56,091 nucleotides of DNA from assembly GCA_947165675.1 (NCBI GenBank), contig CAMVBJ010000021.1:1-56091 (forward strand), in the 5' to 3' direction. The translations under genes were made by a program, and so were the position numbers. Origin of the DNA: an uncultured Prevotellaceae bacterium (GTDB lineage: Bacteria; Bacteroidota; Bacteroidia; Bacteroidales; Muribaculaceae). Shown one piece after another: positions 53,536 to 56,091 of this stretch. Under the pieces are notes generated by a model. The model searched no databases, had not been told where the DNA came from, and was given only the letters and a program-made list of their open reading frames with translations. Position 1 is the stretch's first letter. Each line of letters starts with the position of its first letter.

Positions 53536-55548
53536 ATGAGAAAAATCACTGTATTCATCATGGCACTTGTTGCAATGACAGCGGCAGCCGGTAACAATAT
53601 CAAGGCCGTCGACCGTGAGAATCTGGACCCTAACACTGCTCCAGGAACTAACTTTTATCAGTATGCCTGTGGTGGATGGAAACTCAACAATCCACTGGAC
53701 CCACAGTATGCACGTTTCGGTACTTTTGACCAGTTAGCTGAAAACAGCCGCAACCAGGTCAAGGACATCATTACCAACCTCGGTACCAATAACCCTCTTG
53801 GCAGCATCAAGCAGAAGGTGGGTGACCTGTATGCTCTGGGAATGGACAGTGTGCGCCTCAATCAGGAAGGAATGGCACCTCTCGTCGAAGGCATCAAGAA
53901 ATACCAGGCGATGACAAGCAAGGACTTCTCGGTCGCTATCGCCGATATGCACAACGGTATAGCCGACCCATTTTTCAACTCATCAGTAATGGCCGACATG
54001 AAGGACTCTAACACCAATATGCTCTACCTGATGCAGGGCGGACTTGGCATGGGAGACCGTGACTATTACTTGGAAAATGACGCAAACACCGCCAAGGTTC
54101 GTAACGCCTATATCAATTATATCCAGCGACTATTCCAACTCATTGGCTACAAGAAGGGTAACGCCAAGAAGGCAGCTCAAAATATCATGTCGATTGAGAC
54201 TCGGTTAGCCAAGGTTGCCATGACCCGAGAAGACAGCCGTGACTACAGCAAACTCTATAATGTGACAACTGTGGCACAACTCAAGGCCGACTATCCTAAC
54301 ATTAATTGGGACCAGTACTTTAATGGTTTGGGAATAAAGAATCTGGATAAAGTTTGCGTTTTCCAGCCCAAATCGATAGCCCTGGTTAATGAAATGCTCA
54401 AGAGTCTCAAGGAACAGAACATCCGTGACTACCTTATCTTTAAGTATATTGATGCTGCATCACCCTACTTGAGCGACGCATTTGCCGATGCCAATTTTGA
54501 CATGTACAGTCGTGCCATGTCAGGAAAGCAGGTGAAGATGCCTCGCTGGAAACACTCACTTGATGTACCCAATACATTGCTGGGTGAGGCTGTTGGACAG
54601 CTCTACGTTGAGAAGTACTTCCCCGCTGACTCCAAAAAGAAGATGCAACAACTGGTTGACAACTTGAAGAAAGCTCTGGGCGAGCACATCGCCACACTGT
54701 CATGGATGAGTCCCAAGACTAAAGTTAATGCTCTCGTGAAGCTCAACAGCTTTACAGTCAAGATCGGTTATCCCGACAAGTGGCGCGACTACAGTAGCCT
54801 CAACATTGATCCGAGCAAGAGTTATTGGGAGAATGTTTTGAATGCTCGTCGCTTCCAGGCAAAATATGAGTACAGCCAGTTGGGTAAACCTGTTGACAAG
54901 GAACGCTGGTTCATGACTCCCCAAACGGTGAACGCTTACTACGAGCCCTCAAGCAACGAAATCTGCTTCCCCGCAGGCATCTTGCAGGCACCATACTTTG
55001 ATCCTAATGCCGACGAAGCCTGCAACTATGGTGCAATCGGCGTTGTTATCGGTCATGAGATGACCCATGGATTTGACGATCAAGGTCGCAACTTTGACCA
55101 CAATGGTAATATGGTGGACTGGTGGACCGCCGAAGATGCCGCTAAGTTCCAAGAGCTTGCCAACAAGTTAGGAGCTCAATACAGTGCTGAAATTGTTGCC
55201 GATGATGTACACGCCAACGGTAACTTTACAATGGGTGAGAACATTGCCGACCATGGTGGCCTGCGTGTTGCCTACAGCGCATTCAAGAAAACCGAGCAAG
55301 GCAAGGGTAACGAATTGATTGATGGATTCACTCCTGATCAGCGTTTCTATTTGAGCTACGCCAACGTCTGGGCAGCCAATATCACCAAGGAAGAGATGCT
55401 GCGCCGCACCAAAGTTGACCCCCATAGCTTAGGCATCAACCGCGTGAATGTTGCGATCCGCAACTTAGAAGAATTCTTTAACGCATTCAACATCGTTGAG
55501 GGCATGGGCATGTGGCGTGATCCCGCCGACCGTGTTATCATCTGGTAA
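53536..55548 (+). CDS. pepO: M13-family metallopeptidase (PepO-type)
   Basis: A 670-residue exported zinc endopeptidase of the neprilysin family. Signal peptide about 1-18; the M13 N-domain starts at DPNTAPGTNFYQYACGGW. The zinc site is intact: GHEMTHGFDDQGR (His507 and His511, Glu508) and ENIADHGG with Glu568. The end RVIIW is the usual one. It probably digests peptides in the periplasm or outside. Followed by a strong terminator. Confidence 0.94.
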   Translation: MRKITVFIMALVAMTAAAGNNIKAVDRENLDPNTAPGTNFYQYACGGWKLNNPLDPQYARFGTFDQLAENSRNQVKDIITNLGTNNPLGSIKQKVGDLYALGMDSVRLNQEGMAPLVEGIKKYQAMTSKDFSVAIADMHNGIADPFFNSSVMADMKDSNTNMLYLMQGGLGMGDRDYYLENDANTAKVRNAYINYIQRLFQLIGYKKGNAKKAAQNIMSIETRLAKVAMTREDSRDYSKLYNVTTVAQLKADYPNINWDQYFNGLGIKNLDKVCVFQPKSIALVNEMLKSLKEQNIRDYLIFKYIDAASPYLSDAFADANFDMYSRAMSGKQVKMPRWKHSLDVPNTLLGEAVGQLYVEKYFPADSKKKMQQLVDNLKKALGEHIATLSWMSPKTKVNALVKLNSFTVKIGYPDKWRDYSSLNIDPSKSYWENVLNARRFQAKYEYSQLGKPVDKERWFMTPQTVNAYYEPSSNEICFPAGILQAPYFDPNADEACNYGAIGVVIGHEMTHGFDDQGRNFDHNGNMVDWWTAEDAAKFQELANKLGAQYSAEIVADDVHANGNFTMGENIADHGGLRVAYSAFKKTEQGKGNELIDGFTPDQRFYLSYANVWAANITKEEMLRRTKVDPHSLGINRVNVAIRNLEEFFNAFNIVEGMGMWRDPADRVIIW

Positions 55549-55572
55549 GAAAAAATAGAATCTCATATACTT

Positions 55573-55607
55573 TGCCGCCCATCAACATAGTTGGGCGGCA
55601 TTTTTTT
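55573..55607 (+). terminator. Terminator after the M13 peptidase
   Basis: TGCCGCCCA, 10-base loop, TGGGCGGCA, then seven T. A canonical intrinsic terminator 25 bases past the stop. Confidence 0.9.
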
Positions 55608-56038
55608 GCAGTAAATTAAAGGAAATGATTTCGCATTCATTGACTTAAACTCGTCTAATTCACATTAGCCCAGCAGAGGTTAGGGACAGCATTTATATCA
55701 TTGAATAAATAAAAGAGAACCGCACGAGAATCGCTTATTTACCTCCTTTTCTAACCATCGCATCAGATAACCAAATCCACAAACACTAAAAACCGAAACA
55801 ACTCATTGACAATCAGCCAAATGAAGCAATATCAAAACACTACATCACAGAGCGCAGAAAATGATTGGAGGCACTAAATAATCCCTAACATGAAATCACT
55901 TCACCCATTTTCATGATTTCCACATTATATTTGTTTAAGCACAAGACTGTATCTTGTCTCGTGGGCCGTGGCTCTGACACGGTCAAGGTATGATAGGTTC
56001 CGAAGCCCTACAGGTCATGACCGGTGACCAAAACGCAC
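55608..56038. other. Intergenic stretch with a structured, promoter-preceded segment
   Basis: No coding gene is supported. From 55608 to about 55920 the sequence is A/T-rich and featureless to me. TATATTTG at 55926-55933 matches the -7 box. After it come ACAAGA-5-TCTTGT, CCGTG-7-CACGG, and GGTCA ... TGACC stems in a G/C-rich 90-base stretch to about 56030. This could be a small RNA or the leader of a gene beyond the edge; I recognise no known RNA family. Confidence 0.4.
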
Positions 56039-56078
56039 AAAAAAACGAGAGGCGACATCATTGCTGACATCACCTCTC
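56039..56078 (-). terminator. Leftward terminator at the right edge
   Basis: GAGAGGTGATGTCA, loop, TGATGTCGCCTCTC then GTTTTTTT on the minus strand. Three mismatches in plus-strand RNA become G-U pairs in minus-strand RNA, so it belongs to a leftward gene outside the window. Confidence 0.75.
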
Positions 56079-56091
56079 TTAGGGGGCGGTT

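Noticed and set aside
1-56091. CRISPR arrays, tRNA, rRNA, tmRNA
   Set aside because: No regularly spaced repeats and no cloverleaf or conserved rRNA/tmRNA segments were seen on either strand; a model-based search would be needed to exclude divergent RNAs.

Overview
The window is a chromosomal segment of a gut-type Bacteroidales bacterium. The family is uncertain; the dockerin-bearing secreted proteins, hybrid TPR sensor and DUF3109/DUF4292 genes resemble Muribaculaceae or Prevotellaceae. Supporting signs are repeated Bacteroidota promoters (-33 TTG/TTTG, 19-21 bp, -7 TAnnTTTG), the str-S10-spc-alpha ribosomal gene order without tuf, a TonB-dependent receptor with carboxypeptidase-like N-domain, and a TPR/kinase/receiver/AraC one-protein signalling gene. 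No rRNA, tRNA, CRISPR array or intact transposase was seen.

Layout: 1-0.8 kb holds a partial small membrane protein gene and rplS. At 1-6.8 kb a leftward run folP-cdaA-DUF3109 ends in two tandem paralogous CotH-kinase proteins with C-terminal dockerin pairs. At 6.9-13.4 kb are murI, a glycine-zipper lipoprotein, an aldo/keto reductase-flavodoxin pair with a divergent AraC regulator, a secreted orphan, a small XRE regulator, TerB-like, TPR and ClbS-like proteins; a 230-bp MITE-like segment lies between the XRE gene and the secreted orphan. At 13.5-19 kb are a duplicated dockerin-FISUMP protein, hflX, dgt, and an Ig-like/dockerin gene whose signal peptide is out of frame. At 19-27 kb are a candidate small-antitoxin/GNAT-toxin pair, dut-TPR-DUF4292, a TonB-dependent receptor, a ROK sugar kinase and a lipoprotein. 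At 27.3-45.8 kb is the leftward ribosomal superoperon (rpsL to rplQ) with fusA, secY, map, infA, rpmJ and rpoA. At 46-49.4 kb clpS-clpA-aat form a complete N-degron recognition cluster. At 49.6-55.5 kb are a hybrid two-component gene that has lost both phosphoacceptor residues, a small orphan, an SGNH hydrolase and an M13 metallopeptidase. The right edge holds a structured, promoter-preceded stretch that may encode or lead an RNA, and a leftward terminator for a gene outside the window.

The most unusual items are the degenerate hybrid regulator at 49.6 kb, the set of dockerin-like secreted proteins (two carrying CotH kinase domains), the GNAT pair with an unfamiliar 54-residue partner, and the decayed or switchable secreted-protein locus at 18-19.3 kb.
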